Below are positions 24,913 to 34,689 of a DNA stretch of 64,000 bases, one piece after another (positions within the stretch are counted from its first letter, which is position 1; each line of letters starts with the position of its first letter). The translations under genes and the position numbers were made by a program. The notes under the pieces were generated by a model. The model was not told the origin of the DNA, made no database searches, and saw only the letters and a list, made by a program, of their open reading frames with translations. The stretch is from the NCBI RefSeq assembly GCF_001913155.1, contig NZ_CP018760.1:3038001-3102000 (forward strand), in the 5' to 3' direction. The stretch is from Maribacter hydrothermalis (lineage in GTDB: Bacteria; Bacteroidota; Bacteroidia; Flavobacteriales; Flavobacteriaceae).

Positions 24913-25851
24913 ATGAATCATATTTTGGTCGCTAAAGAGGTTACCAAACAATTTGGAAACCATACAGCTTTAAAAAACGTTTCCCTCGAAATCCCAGAAA
25001 ACAGTATTTATGGTTTACTAGGCCCTAATGGAGCAGGTAAAACCACATTAATTCGTATCATAAATCAAATAACTTTTCCTGATAAAGGAGCTGTTTATTT
25101 AGATGGTAAACCATTGAGACCCGAACATATTTCACAAATTGGATATTTACCAGAAGAGCGCGGTCTATATAAGAGTATGAAAGTTGGGGAGCAAGCCTTA
25201 TACCTTGCTCAACTGAAAGGGTTGTCTAAACATGACGCTAAAAAACGCTTAAAATATTGGTTTGAAAAGTTAGAAATAGGAGATTGGTGGAATAAGAAAA
25301 TTCAAGAACTTTCTAAGGGTATGGCGCAAAAAATACAGTTTGTTGTAACCGTATTACATGAGCCTAAACTTTTAATTTTTGATGAGCCATTTAGTGGTTT
25401 TGACCCAATAAATGCAAACCTTATTAAAGAACAGATATTGGAGTTAAAAGAAAACGGTACTTCTATTATTTTTTCAACACATAGAATGGAATCTGTTGAA
25501 GAGCTTTGCGAGTATATTGCCTTAATTCATAAGTCAGAAAAAATATTAGATGGTAAATTAATTGATATAAAGAAAGCATATAAGAATAATATATTTAAAA
25601 TAGGATTAGAAACTTCTAATCATAAGGCTCTAATTGCCGAAATACAGGATAAATTTCAACTTTTAACGAACGCATACGATAGTAACGAAAGCCAATTGAA
25701 TTTAACTATACAATTGCCCACAAGTGAATCTCGAGAAGTTTTGGATTTTTTAAGCTCAAGGGCCAATATAAATGGCTTTGTGGAAACAATACCCTCAGCA
25801 AACGATATTTTTATAAAAGCTATTCAGAATAAAAATGTAGGTCATGAATAA
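24913..25851 (+). CDS. ABC transporter ATP-binding protein (NatA-like)
   Basis: ATPase subunit of a two-gene ABC-2 exporter. 312 residues: Walker A GPNGAGKTT near 36-44, Q-loop region with YLPEERGLY near 77-85, signature LSKGMAQKIQ near 134-143 (a variant of LSGGQ), Walker B LLIFDEPFSGFDP near 154-166 and switch His in STHRMES near 189-195. The C-terminal 80 residues form the accessory domain common to NatA-type subunits. Its end overlaps the permease start by 8 bases. Substrate unknown, possibly Na+ or a drug/lipid. Confidence 0.93.
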   Translation: MNHILVAKEVTKQFGNHTALKNVSLEIPENSIYGLLGPNGAGKTTLIRIINQITFPDKGAVYLDGKPLRPEHISQIGYLPEERGLYKSMKVGEQALYLAQLKGLSKHDAKKRLKYWFEKLEIGDWWNKKIQELSKGMAQKIQFVVTVLHEPKLLIFDEPFSGFDPINANLIKEQILELKENGTSIIFSTHRMESVEELCEYIALIHKSEKILDGKLIDIKKAYKNNIFKIGLETSNHKALIAEIQDKFQLLTNAYDSNESQLNLTIQLPTSESREVLDFLSSRANINGFVETIPSANDIFIKAIQNKNVGHE

Positions 25852-27187
25852 GTTACCATTGATTATTAAAAGAGAATACTTGGCAAAAGTCCGAAATAAA
25901 TCTTTCGTAATTATGACATTTTTGAGCCCATTACTTATGGTGGGTATGATTTTGTTGATTGCTTATTTAACACAGCTGAATGACAATGAGGAAAGAATAA
26001 TTAGTGTGCTTAATGAAAGTGATTACTTTTCAAATGAATTTGTTACTTCAGAAGCAACTTCTTATGTTAATTTTAAAGATATAACATTGGCACAGGCCAA
26101 AGATTCTACAGAAAGTTTAGGTTATTATGGACTTATATATCTGCCAAATGAATCTAATATTGAGCAAGTTGCACAACGTTCATTTTTCTATAGTAAAGAC
26201 ACGCCTAGTTCTACAGTTTTAGATAAGTTAGAAAATTCAATTACTAGAAGATTAAGGCAAGAAAGACTACAAGAACTAGGTTTGTCTCCAAAAGAGTATG
26301 CCGAAATGGATCGCAGTTATACGATGAATATTGAGACTTTTGATGGACTTCAAAATATAAAAGGACTAAATGAAATTAAAGCAATAATTGGTGGTGCCTT
26401 CGGCTATCTAATAATGATGTTTATTATTATTTATGGTGGTTTTGTAATGAGGAGTGTAATAGAAGAAAAAACAAGTAGAATAATAGAAGTAATTATATCG
26501 TCGGTAAAACCTTTTCATCTAATGATGGGAAAGATAATAGGAACTTCTTTAGCAGGTATTACGCAATTTGGGATATGGATTGTATCGGGAGCTATTTTAC
26601 TCTTTGTTGGCTTAGCTATTTTTGATATTGATCCAGCTAGTTTAACAAAAGGGGGTATAACACCTTCCATGGCTGGTAGTGAAAATATAAACGTTGGTGC
26701 TCTAACACAAGACATGCAATTATACGCTCAAGAAATATTTGAAATACCCATTTTTGCAATGATAATTTTCTTTATTATTTATTTTGTTTTAGGTTATTTA
26801 ATATATAGCTCCATTTATGCTGCAATAGGTGCTGCTGTTGACAATGAGACCGATACACAGCAATTTATTTTTCCTGTAATATTACCGCTAATGTTGGCTA
26901 TCTATGTAGGTTTCTTTTCTGTTTTTAGCAACCCTAATGGTCCAATAGCTGTTGCATTTTCTCTTTTTCCGCTAACATCGCCAATAGTTATGCTCATGCG
27001 TTTACCTTGGGGTATTGGTGAGGGTGGCGTTCCCGTATGGCAATTGATAAGTTCAATTTTAATTTTAATAGGTACTTTTATTGGTATCGTTTGGGTTGCA
27101 GCCAAAATATATCGTGTAGGCATACTTATGTATGGTAAAAAACCAAGTTATAAAGAACTATATAAATGGCTTAAATATTCGTCATGA
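25844..27187 (+). CDS. ABC-2 type transporter permease (NatB-like)
   Basis: Membrane partner of the preceding ATPase. 447 residues: one N-terminal membrane segment (about 22-45), a large extracytoplasmic domain (46-170) and five C-terminal membrane segments between about 178 and 430. A segment RSVIEEKTSRIIEVIISSVKP near 204-224 is the conserved cytoplasmic coupling helix of NatB/YhaP-type permeases. It overlaps the ATPase gene by 8 bases and the MscS gene by 4 (ATGA), so all three are translationally coupled. Confidence 0.9.
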   Translation: MNKLPLIIKREYLAKVRNKSFVIMTFLSPLLMVGMILLIAYLTQLNDNEERIISVLNESDYFSNEFVTSEATSYVNFKDITLAQAKDSTESLGYYGLIYLPNESNIEQVAQRSFFYSKDTPSSTVLDKLENSITRRLRQERLQELGLSPKEYAEMDRSYTMNIETFDGLQNIKGLNEIKAIIGGAFGYLIMMFIIIYGGFVMRSVIEEKTSRIIEVIISSVKPFHLMMGKIIGTSLAGITQFGIWIVSGAILLFVGLAIFDIDPASLTKGGITPSMAGSENINVGALTQDMQLYAQEIFEIPIFAMIIFFIIYFVLGYLIYSSIYAAIGAAVDNETDTQQFIFPVILPLMLAIYVGFFSVFSNPNGPIAVAFSLFPLTSPIVMLMRLPWGIGEGGVPVWQLISSILILIGTFIGIVWVAAKIYRVGILMYGKKPSYKELYKWLKYSS

Positions 27188-28119
27188 TTCAGGAGAGTAC
27201 AGAAAAAATTAAAGAAATTATTGAGGATGATATCTGGGGGGTAATAAAAAAATTTTTAGACCTTGGGTATAAGTTTGGAGAAGGCGATAAATCTATTCAT
27301 ATAACGGTAGGTTTACTTTTGTTGCTCACTTTAGCTTTTTTTCTTACAAGTACAATATTACAAGGGTTAAGAAGATTTTTTACCAGAAAAATGGAAACTG
27401 ATGATAAGTTAAAATTCATTAGTATTTTCAAGTTTATAAAGTATTTGGTCTATGTCATAGTCATACTTTTTACCATGAGCGCTGCAGGTATTAATATAAC
27501 CATATTAATTACAGCCTCGGCAGCATTATTTGTTGGTCTTGGATTAGCTTTACAAGAAATATTTCAGGATATTATTGGTGGTATATTCATCATTGTAGAT
27601 AAATCGTTAAGAGTTGGGGATATCGTAGAAATTGATAGTAAAGTAGGTAAAGTATTTGAAATTAAACTAAGAACTACAAGAGCACTTACCAGAGATGATA
27701 AGGTTATCATTATTCCTAATCATAAGTTTATAAGTGATATTGTTTACAACTATACTCAAAACCACAAAATGACCAGAGAACTAATACGGATAGGTGTAGC
27801 TTACGGTAGTGATGTTCAGTTAGTTACAAAAATTCTTTTAGATGTAATTAAAACACAAAGAAATGTTCTAAAAAGTCCTAAACCATTTGTTGTTTTTGAG
27901 GATTTTGGCGATTCTGCCTTAGTATTTACTTTAAACTTTTACATAACCGATAGTTTTTCCGATCCACGTATTAAAAGCGATTTACGTTATAAAATAGACG
28001 CCGATTTTAGAAAGAACAATATTACTATACCTTTTCCTCAAAGAGATGTACATTTATTTCAACAAGGGCCTTTTCAACATAGTAATGTATCAAATGTAGC
28101 GAATAATGAAAAGGCATAA
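27184..28119 (+). CDS. Small-conductance mechanosensitive channel (MscS family)
   Basis: Releases osmolytes on hypo-osmotic shock. 311 residues with three membrane segments (about 38-60, 80-100, 105-128). The pore-lining TM3 is AALFVGLGLALQEIFQDIIGG in part, followed by the beta domain motif IVDKSLRVGDIVEIDSKVGKV near 137-157, and IIPNHKFISDIVYNY near 178-192. It overlaps the permease gene by the ATGA arrangement and the next gene by 14 bases: one operon. Inner membrane. Confidence 0.94.
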   Translation: MIQESTEKIKEIIEDDIWGVIKKFLDLGYKFGEGDKSIHITVGLLLLLTLAFFLTSTILQGLRRFFTRKMETDDKLKFISIFKFIKYLVYVIVILFTMSAAGINITILITASAALFVGLGLALQEIFQDIIGGIFIIVDKSLRVGDIVEIDSKVGKVFEIKLRTTRALTRDDKVIIIPNHKFISDIVYNYTQNHKMTRELIRIGVAYGSDVQLVTKILLDVIKTQRNVLKSPKPFVVFEDFGDSALVFTLNFYITDSFSDPRIKSDLRYKIDADFRKNNITIPFPQRDVHLFQQGPFQHSNVSNVANNEKA

Positions 28120-28987
28120 CGGTTATATTTTTTGGGTGCTTTTACTGGTAACAACTGTAAATTCTATATACTCACAAACACCAGATGTGTTTAGAATAGA
28201 GTATATGATAATGCCAGAGAATAGTGGTAATATTGAAACTTCTCGTATAAAACTAGTCTTAAACGTGCCGATCGCGGTAGGAGAAAAGAATGACTATGTT
28301 ATTTTGGGTGCAGAATATAATAGATATAATTTTGAGGTACCCGATGATTTGTTTCCCAATTCAAACGATTTAAACAAATTTCATGTTGTAGATGTGAATT
28401 TGGCTTATATGTATAAATTAAGTGAAAAGTGGCGTTTAATAGGGGTTATTACCCCAAGATGGTCGTCAAACTTTGTAGAAGAATTTCAACAAGATGATTT
28501 TAATATGAATTTTACTGCAGGTACCTACAAGAATATTAAGGATGTTGAGAAGCCTTTTATTTTAGCTTTAGGTATTTCATATAATAGCACTTCACCTATA
28601 GATATACCGCTGCCTTTTTTGTATTATGAAAAGCGATTTCATCCTAATTGGTCGTATGTTGTCGGAGCACCAAAATCAGGAATGAAGTATTTTACCAAGA
28701 AGGGACATTTCTTTCAAACAGAATTATTTTTAGATGGGTATTATGTAAATATTCAGAACGATATTTTACTTCCAGGAAATAACTTATCTACAGATGTTTC
28801 ATCTACGGCATTATTATTGACCTTAGGTTACCAATATAAGATAACCAAGGATATGTCCGTTTACATTATTGGCGGTCGTTCATTATTTCAAAACGGAGTG
28901 TTAAGGGATGAAGAAAGAAATGATATTTTCACCTTAAACGATGCAACAGGTCTCTACTTTAGAACAGGATTTAGAATAGGAATTTAA
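28106..28987 (+). CDS. DUF6268-type outer-membrane beta-barrel protein
   Basis: A 293-residue exported protein (signal peptide hydrophobic near 9-20, ending SIYSQ) made of amphipathic strands: VILGAEYNRYNF, FHVVDVNLAYMYKLS, WRLIGVITPRWSSN, and a C-terminal GLYFRTGFRIGI typical of a barrel end. The pattern matches DUF6268, an uncharacterised outer-membrane family. It starts within the MscS gene (14-base overlap) and is followed 9 bases later by the response regulator. Function unknown; possible envelope partner of the exporter. Confidence 0.75.
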   Translation: MKRHNGYIFWVLLLVTTVNSIYSQTPDVFRIEYMIMPENSGNIETSRIKLVLNVPIAVGEKNDYVILGAEYNRYNFEVPDDLFPNSNDLNKFHVVDVNLAYMYKLSEKWRLIGVITPRWSSNFVEEFQQDDFNMNFTAGTYKNIKDVEKPFILALGISYNSTSPIDIPLPFLYYEKRFHPNWSYVVGAPKSGMKYFTKKGHFFQTELFLDGYYVNIQNDILLPGNNLSTDVSSTALLLTLGYQYKITKDMSVYIIGGRSLFQNGVLRDEERNDIFTLNDATGLYFRTGFRIGI

Positions 28988-28996
28988 AAAATTATT

Positions 28997-30160
28997 ATGC
29001 CAAAAATATTAGTAATAGAAGATGAAGCAGCAATTAGAAGAGTATTGGTCAAGATTTTATCCGAAGAGAACGAATCATATACTGTAGAAGAGGCTGAAGA
29101 TGGATTAAAAGGTATTGAAACTATCAAAAGTAACGACTATGATTTAGTTCTATGTGATATTAAAATGCCTAAGATGGATGGAGTTGAAGTGCTGGAGGCG
29201 GCGCGTAAAATAAAACCGGAAATACCTTTTATTATGATTTCAGGGCATGGTGATTTAGATACGGCTGTAAATACCATGCGTTTAGGTGCATTTGATTACA
29301 TTTCAAAACCGCCAGATTTAAATAGATTGCTTACCACTGTTAGAAATGCCTTAGATAAGAAGGTTTTAGTAGTAGAAAATAATAATTTAAAAAAGAAAGT
29401 AAGTAAGAACTATGAGATGATCGGTGCTAGTAGCGAAATAAATACTATTAAAGAAATGATAGAGAAAGTAGCACCTACTGATGCCCGTGTTTTAGTTACA
29501 GGTTCTAATGGCACCGGAAAGGAACTTGTTGCACATTGGCTTCATGAAAAAAGTGCCCGAAGCGATGCACCTTTTATAGAAGTTAATTGTGCGGCAATAC
29601 CATCTGAACTTATTGAAAGTGAATTGTTTGGTCATGTAAAGGGCGCATTCACTTCTGCAGTAAAAGATAGAGCCGGTAAATTTGAAGCGGCAAATAAAGG
29701 GACCATATTTTTAGATGAGATTGGAGATATGAGTTTATCTGCCCAAGCAAAAGTTTTACGCGCGTTACAAGAAAGTAAAATATCTAGAGTAGGTACCGAT
29801 AAAGATATTAAGGTAGATGTGCGCGTTATTGCAGCTACCAATAAAGATTTAAAAAAGGAAATAGAGCAAGGGAATTTTAGAGAAGATTTGTACCATAGGT
29901 TGGCCGTTATCCTTATTCAAGTACCTAGTTTAAATGATAGACGAGATGATATTCCATTATTAATAGAACATTTCTCTAAGAAAATTACGGAAGAACAAGG
30001 AATGGCCTTAAAAACCTTTTCCGATACGGCTATTAAATTACTAAAGGCATATGACTGGACAGGAAACATACGTGAACTTAGAAATGTAGTGGAACGTTTA
30101 ATTATCCTTGGTGGTCAAGTTGTTTCAGAAGACGACGTAAAATTATTTGCCAGTAAATAA
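28997..30160 (+). CDS. NtrC-like response regulator without a DNA-binding domain
   Basis: 387 residues: receiver domain (1-120) with phospho-Asp in LCDIKMP near 54 and Lys in ISKPP near 104; AAA+ sigma-54 activator domain (142-365) with Walker A GSNGTGKE near 168, Walker B-like TIFLDEIGDM near 234, and the sigma-54-contact loop as GAFTSA (canonical GAFTGA) near 214-219. The frame ends at VVSEDDVKLFASK, soon after the AAA+ lid, so the usual C-terminal Fis-type HTH (about 60 residues) is absent with no frameshift seen. Last gene of the exporter operon. No sensor kinase is adjacent. Confidence 0.92.
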   Translation: MPKILVIEDEAAIRRVLVKILSEENESYTVEEAEDGLKGIETIKSNDYDLVLCDIKMPKMDGVEVLEAARKIKPEIPFIMISGHGDLDTAVNTMRLGAFDYISKPPDLNRLLTTVRNALDKKVLVVENNNLKKKVSKNYEMIGASSEINTIKEMIEKVAPTDARVLVTGSNGTGKELVAHWLHEKSARSDAPFIEVNCAAIPSELIESELFGHVKGAFTSAVKDRAGKFEAANKGTIFLDEIGDMSLSAQAKVLRALQESKISRVGTDKDIKVDVRVIAATNKDLKKEIEQGNFREDLYHRLAVILIQVPSLNDRRDDIPLLIEHFSKKITEEQGMALKTFSDTAIKLLKAYDWTGNIRELRNVVERLIILGGQVVSEDDVKLFASK

Positions 30161-30179
30161 GGTATTATTGTAAATACGT

Positions 30180-30875
30180 CTATTTGGCCATATTGCAGTT
30201 TCCAATTTTATTTAAAGCCTTTTTGGTAATATTTTTAGTACGTAAATTATAGTATTTACTGCCTTCAGATAAGTTAGGGTTTAGGAGTTGTTTTTCACAT
30301 TCACTATAAATACTTTTTGCAAAGGCCGTTGCCTCTTCACAATTAACGCCCTCCACAACTTTGTTCAATGAAATTTCATATTTCTCGAGTGAAGCATCAA
30401 TGGTATCAAATAATTTTTTGTTTTTAGTTTCCTTTGTTGCTATTATTTCGGTAGTGCTAGGTTTTGTGTTTACCGTTAACAAATCATTAGAATATGAACT
30501 ATTATGCGAGTCGTGAGAATCTAGTGTTAGTATTGTGTTTTCCGTAAGCACAATAGATTGGTTTAAGTAATTTTTAGTGCCTTCTAATGTGGTTGATTTA
30601 GTTGCTTGTAAAAGTATAGCTATATTTTCATAGATACTTTTTTTTGCAATAATACAGCCACAAACATCCAATTGAGTTTTTGTTTTTTCTATGGCGTTAA
30701 TTGCTTTGTAAGTGTAAAACCTTGCTTGATTAATGTCGTCCGTGAGTAATGCAGCATTTGTTTGAACTTTTGCATAACCCATGTTCGAATTTGCATATTC
30801 GCATTCTACATTCGTCTTAAAAGAGGATAAAATTAAAAATGCCGTAGCGCCGAGTAGATATATACTTTTCTTCAT
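30180..30875 (-). CDS. Exported helical protein with six or more cysteines, unknown function
   Basis: 231 residues, signal peptide (ILLGATAFLILSSF-like hydrophobic core near 4-18). The mature part is helical, with Cys in VECEY, VCGCI, VNCEEA, SECEK and GNCNMA, suggesting disulfides or metal binding, and a Ser/Thr/Lys-rich linker near 120-155. A VCGC pair near 72-74 recalls small redox or metal sites but I cannot assign a family. It is convergent with the regulator gene (19 bases between stops). Confidence 0.7.
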   Translation of the reverse strand: MKKSIYLLGATAFLILSSFKTNVECEYANSNMGYAKVQTNAALLTDDINQARFYTYKAINAIEKTKTQLDVCGCIIAKKSIYENIAILLQATKSTTLEGTKNYLNQSIVLTENTILTLDSHDSHNSSYSNDLLTVNTKPSTTEIIATKETKNKKLFDTIDASLEKYEISLNKVVEGVNCEEATAFAKSIYSECEKQLLNPNLSEGSKYYNLRTKNITKKALNKIGNCNMAK

Positions 30876-31063
30876 TTGTAGGTTGTTAAGTTGTAAAATT
30901 TGGGATTTTACAATAATAAATTTAGTTTGTTTGCCTCGTTGAAAATATTTAATTCGTTACAATACCTATGAACTCCGATAAAACGATACTAATGCAGCTA
31001 TTCAAAACTAAATTAGATCAATATAGAATTAGTATGGTTAAATTTTAAATTTTATATTTCATT

Positions 31064-31945
31064 ATGAAAAAAATAGAAAGTAAAGAATACCGGGCGTATA
31101 AAGATTTTAATATAGTGGACTGTGCTACAAATGAGAATTTTGGTAAATCAGATAAGGTTTTAAAAAAGGAATTGTCCGCAATTAGACGAGAACTTGGAGA
31201 GTTCCAAGATACTATATACGCTCATGGAAAGTATAGTATTTTAGTATGCCTACAAGGCATGGATACAGCTGGGAAAGATAGTTTAATTCGTGAAGTATTT
31301 AAAGATTTTAATGTAAGTGGAGTAGAAGTACATAGTTTTAAAGTGCCAACCGAATTAGAATTAAGTCATAATTATTTGTGGAGACATTATTTGGTGTTAC
31401 CTGCAAAAGGTAAATTTGGAGTTTTTAATAGAACGCATTACGAGAATGTACTTGTGACAAGGGTTCATCCAGAATATATATTAAATGAACATATTCCGGG
31501 CATACATTCGGTAGAGGATATAAATCAAACGTTTTGGGATAAAAGATTTGAACAAATTAACGATTTCGAAAGACACCTTGCGGCAAATGGAACTTTAATC
31601 TTTAAATTTTTTCTAAATCTTTCTAAAGAAGAGCAGCGTCAACGTTTGCTTAGAAGATTAGCGCTAAAAGAAAAACATTGGAAATTTTCACCCGGCGATT
31701 TAAAGGAGCGTAAATTGTGGAATACTTATCAAAAATGTTACGAAGAAGCAATTTCAAAAACAACACACGACCATGCTCCGTGGTATGTGGTGCCAGCAGA
31801 TAATAAAAAGGCAACCCGTGTAATTGTGGCTTCGATTCTACTTCAATCGTTAAAAAAATACAAAGATATTAAGGAGCCTAAGTTAAGCGAAAAAATAATA
31901 GCTAATTTAGACGACTATGAAGAACAGCTACAGAGTGAAAAATAA
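31064..31945 (+). CDS. ppk2: Polyphosphate kinase 2 family protein
   Basis: Transfers phosphate between polyphosphate and a nucleotide (ADP/GDP or AMP depending on subclass). 293 residues: Walker A GMDTAGKDS near 65-73, a following VHSFKVPTELELSHNYLWR region near 91-109, Walker B-like GVFNRTHYENVL near 119-130 and a LRRLALKEKHWKFSPGDLKERK lid near 188-212. This is the short single-domain PPK2. Class cannot be fixed from sequence alone. The downstream peptidase gene starts 29 bases inside its 3' end. Confidence 0.93.
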   Translation: MKKIESKEYRAYKDFNIVDCATNENFGKSDKVLKKELSAIRRELGEFQDTIYAHGKYSILVCLQGMDTAGKDSLIREVFKDFNVSGVEVHSFKVPTELELSHNYLWRHYLVLPAKGKFGVFNRTHYENVLVTRVHPEYILNEHIPGIHSVEDINQTFWDKRFEQINDFERHLAANGTLIFKFFLNLSKEEQRQRLLRRLALKEKHWKFSPGDLKERKLWNTYQKCYEEAISKTTHDHAPWYVVPADNKKATRVIVASILLQSLKKYKDIKEPKLSEKIIANLDDYEEQLQSEK

Positions 31946-33311
31946 ACTTACCTTATTAATAGTCATTACTTTTTCTTATTTGGGTTTTGCTCAAATTACG
32001 GACCAAGAACAAATTAAAAAAATTTATGATACTGCCCTATCTCAAGGTAAAGGGTACGATTGGTTAAATTACCTATCTAATCAAATAGGTGGTCGGCTTT
32101 CTGGCTCTATACAAGCGCAACAAGCTATAGATTATACTAAAGCACAGCTAGATTCATTGGGTGTTGATGAGGTTTGGTTACAACCGGTAATGGTTCCTAA
32201 GTGGGTGAGAGGTACGCCCGAATTTGCATATTTTGAAACAACCCCAGGTGTAACTACCAATGTGGCTATTTGCGCGTTAGGGGGGTCTGTAGCAACGCCT
32301 CAACAAGGTATTAAAGCAGGTATAATCGAGGTAGATGGTATAGAACAGTTGACCGTTTTAGGTAAAGATAAAATTGAAGGCAAAATTGTGTTTTTTAATA
32401 AACCAATGGATCCAACTTTAATAAACACGTTCAGTTCATATTCTAATTGTGTTGATCAGCGTTATGCAGGCGCACTAGAAGCTTCTAAGTTTGGTGCCTT
32501 AGGTGTCATTGTTCGGTCCATGAACCTTAGGTTAGATGATTTTCCGCATACGGGTTCAATGAGCTACGGCGACCAATTAGTTAATGAAAGAATACCTGCT
32601 GCGGCAATAAGTACGAATGCAGCAGATTTATTAAGTACATCCTTAAAATTAAATCCTGAAATAAAATTTTATTTTAAGCAGAATTGTAAACAGTTTGATG
32701 ATGTTCAATCTTTTAATGTAATTGCTGAGATTAAAGGAACTTCTAAACCAGATGAAATTATAGTTTTTGGGGGGCATTTAGATTCTTGGGATCTAGGTGA
32801 TGGTGCTCATGACGACGGAGCTGGTTGTGTGCAAAGTATGGAAGTGTTAAACCTGTTTAAAAAAACGGGTTACAAACCAAAACGCACGGTTAGGGTAGTT
32901 TTGTTTATGAATGAAGAAAACGGGTTAAGAGGAGGAAATAAATATGCCGAGGTAGCGGCATCACAAAATGAGAAGCATATTTTTGCTTTAGAAAGCGATT
33001 CTGGAGGCTTTACACCAAGAGGCTTTTCGTTTGATAGTACAGATAAAGACTTTGAAAAAATTAAAGGATGGAAATCTTTATTTGAGCCCTATTTGGTTCA
33101 TTATTTTGAAAAAGGCAGTGGTGGAGCGGATATTGGGCCTTTAAAAAATGAAGATATAGTTTTAGCTGGACTAAGACCGGATTCACAACGATATTTTGAT
33201 CATCATCATTCTGAAAACGATACCTTCGACCAAGTAAACAAACGGGAACTTGAATTAGGAGCGGCCTCAATGGCAAGTTTAATTTATTTAGTAGATAAAT
33301 ACGGCTTCTAA
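31917..33311 (+). CDS. Exported M28-family metallopeptidase with PA domain
   Basis: 464 residues with signal peptide (hydrophobic near 10-24, ending GFAQ). Residues about 130-240 look like a protease-associated insert; the catalytic domain follows. Zinc ligands and catalytic residues: H and D in GGHLDSWDLGDGAHDDGAG near 284-302, EE in FMNEENGLRGG near 333-343, D in ALESDSGG near 362-369, and His in DHHHSENDT near 428-436. Probably a carboxypeptidase Q/aminopeptidase-like enzyme in the periplasm. ATG at 31917 overlaps ppk2 by 29 bases; a GTG at 31935 is an alternative. Confidence 0.9.
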   Translation: MKNSYRVKNKLTLLIVITFSYLGFAQITDQEQIKKIYDTALSQGKGYDWLNYLSNQIGGRLSGSIQAQQAIDYTKAQLDSLGVDEVWLQPVMVPKWVRGTPEFAYFETTPGVTTNVAICALGGSVATPQQGIKAGIIEVDGIEQLTVLGKDKIEGKIVFFNKPMDPTLINTFSSYSNCVDQRYAGALEASKFGALGVIVRSMNLRLDDFPHTGSMSYGDQLVNERIPAAAISTNAADLLSTSLKLNPEIKFYFKQNCKQFDDVQSFNVIAEIKGTSKPDEIIVFGGHLDSWDLGDGAHDDGAGCVQSMEVLNLFKKTGYKPKRTVRVVLFMNEENGLRGGNKYAEVAASQNEKHIFALESDSGGFTPRGFSFDSTDKDFEKIKGWKSLFEPYLVHYFEKGSGGADIGPLKNEDIVLAGLRPDSQRYFDHHHSENDTFDQVNKRELELGAASMASLIYLVDKYGF

Positions 33312-33355
33312 TTAAAGCTATTTTTGCTTTAAACTTTTTGTTTGAATATAAGTTC

Positions 33356-34498
33356 TTATTTATCAGAAATACTACTAGGTAAATTTTCTAGCTTGTTAGG
33401 TTTTAAAGAGTTGCTTACCCATTTTAGATTTAAGAAGTAATCTATTGTTAATCCAAGGTATTTTTCAAGAAAATTAGATAACGGCCCTGCTATATATTTA
33501 ACGATAATAAAAGATACTGTTATCATAAGGGTTATGGTACCTACTAGAATTAAATATTTATTGAAGTGGTCCATTAGATTGTTGAAAATGATATACCCAA
33601 TTCGCTGATGAAGAAGATATAATGGGTAGGTCATAATTCCTAAATACAAAAAATAGGGTTTGTTTAACCATTTTAAACGACCTAAAATAACCATTAACAT
33701 AATAGCATATACTGAGAACATTACTGCAACAATAATAGGTTTTGAAAAGGTTTCTTGATAAATGATCATGGCCATTTTTGCGTAAATCATTCTATGAAAA
33801 GTAGAAAGAATAAAACATATAAAAATAGCTGAACCATTTTTTAAACTTATTTTTTTATTCTTATATATTTCGGCCATAAGAATACCTCCAATAAAGGCGG
33901 GAGCCCATTCGAACATTAAAAACAAGTTTAGGACACGAACAATGATATTTCCTTGCACAAATGGATAGATAATTGATAAGGCTAACCATATATAAGCAAT
34001 TGTCGTAATTTTGATTTTTTTGTAGCGATATAAAATTAAGTAAGCTAAGGCAAGAGCGTAAAACCTTAGCTCAACGGCCATGGTCCAATAAGCACCATCT
34101 AACCTTTCTACATCAAAGAAGTCTTGTAATAAGGTTAAATTGAATAAAAATTGACCAAAAGTTGCATGAAATCTTGGTGCTCCAAAATATATCGTTACCA
34201 TGAATGTGATAAACGCACAAAGCCAATACACCGAAAATAGGCGCACTACCCTAGATTTAAAAAAATAAGTAACAGATTTATTTGAAACCGAGAGTGTAAT
34301 TACAAAACCACTAATAATAAAAAATAAATCAATGAATACAGCACAGTATTTTATCCATTCACCTGAAAGTTCCAAAAAACTTAAGTTCGTTAAGTTGTCC
34401 GCTTTGAAGCCTCTGTACAAATAGTGAACTAGCATAATGCCAACGGCGGCAATAAATCGTAGCAAATCTATTTGGTAAATACGTTGTTTAACAGGCAT
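33356..34498 (-). CDS. Acyltransferase 3 family (OafA-like) membrane protein
   Basis: 380 residues from ATG at 34498 (an upstream TTG at 34513 adds MPCYY only). About ten hydrophobic segments. The family opening RIYQIDLLRFIAAVGIMLVHY is seen at residues 5-25, with His 24 the likely catalytic residue, followed by DLFFIISGFVIT near 56-67 and RVVRLFSVYW near 84-93. Such proteins acetylate or acylate surface sugars (LPS, capsule, peptidoglycan) at the inner membrane. It stands alone, so the target is unknown. Confidence 0.9.
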   Translation of the reverse strand: MPVKQRIYQIDLLRFIAAVGIMLVHYLYRGFKADNLTNLSFLELSGEWIKYCAVFIDLFFIISGFVITLSVSNKSVTYFFKSRVVRLFSVYWLCAFITFMVTIYFGAPRFHATFGQFLFNLTLLQDFFDVERLDGAYWTMAVELRFYALALAYLILYRYKKIKITTIAYIWLALSIIYPFVQGNIIVRVLNLFLMFEWAPAFIGGILMAEIYKNKKISLKNGSAIFICFILSTFHRMIYAKMAMIIYQETFSKPIIVAVMFSVYAIMLMVILGRLKWLNKPYFLYLGIMTYPLYLLHQRIGYIIFNNLMDHFNKYLILVGTITLMITVSFIIVKYIAGPLSNFLEKYLGLTIDYFLNLKWVSNSLKPNKLENLPSSISDK

Positions 34499-34689
34499 AT
34501 AGTAACAAGGCAATTATTTTCAGTAGACAAACAACGACAATATCCTCTAATTAGTTAATTCTACTCGATAGAAGTATTAATTATCTAGTTTAACTTCTAA
34601 GAAATATCAAATAATGAGCTTAATAAAATAGCTTAAACTTCAAAATCGCTAAATTTCTTTACCTTTACCTCTTATTTAAAAATAGTATA

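Noticed and set aside
30968..31048. 26-codon ORF upstream of ppk2
   Set aside because: Has an ATG and ends 15 bases before ppk2, but no exact -7 box, no recognisable feature and no similarity to another ORF in the window.
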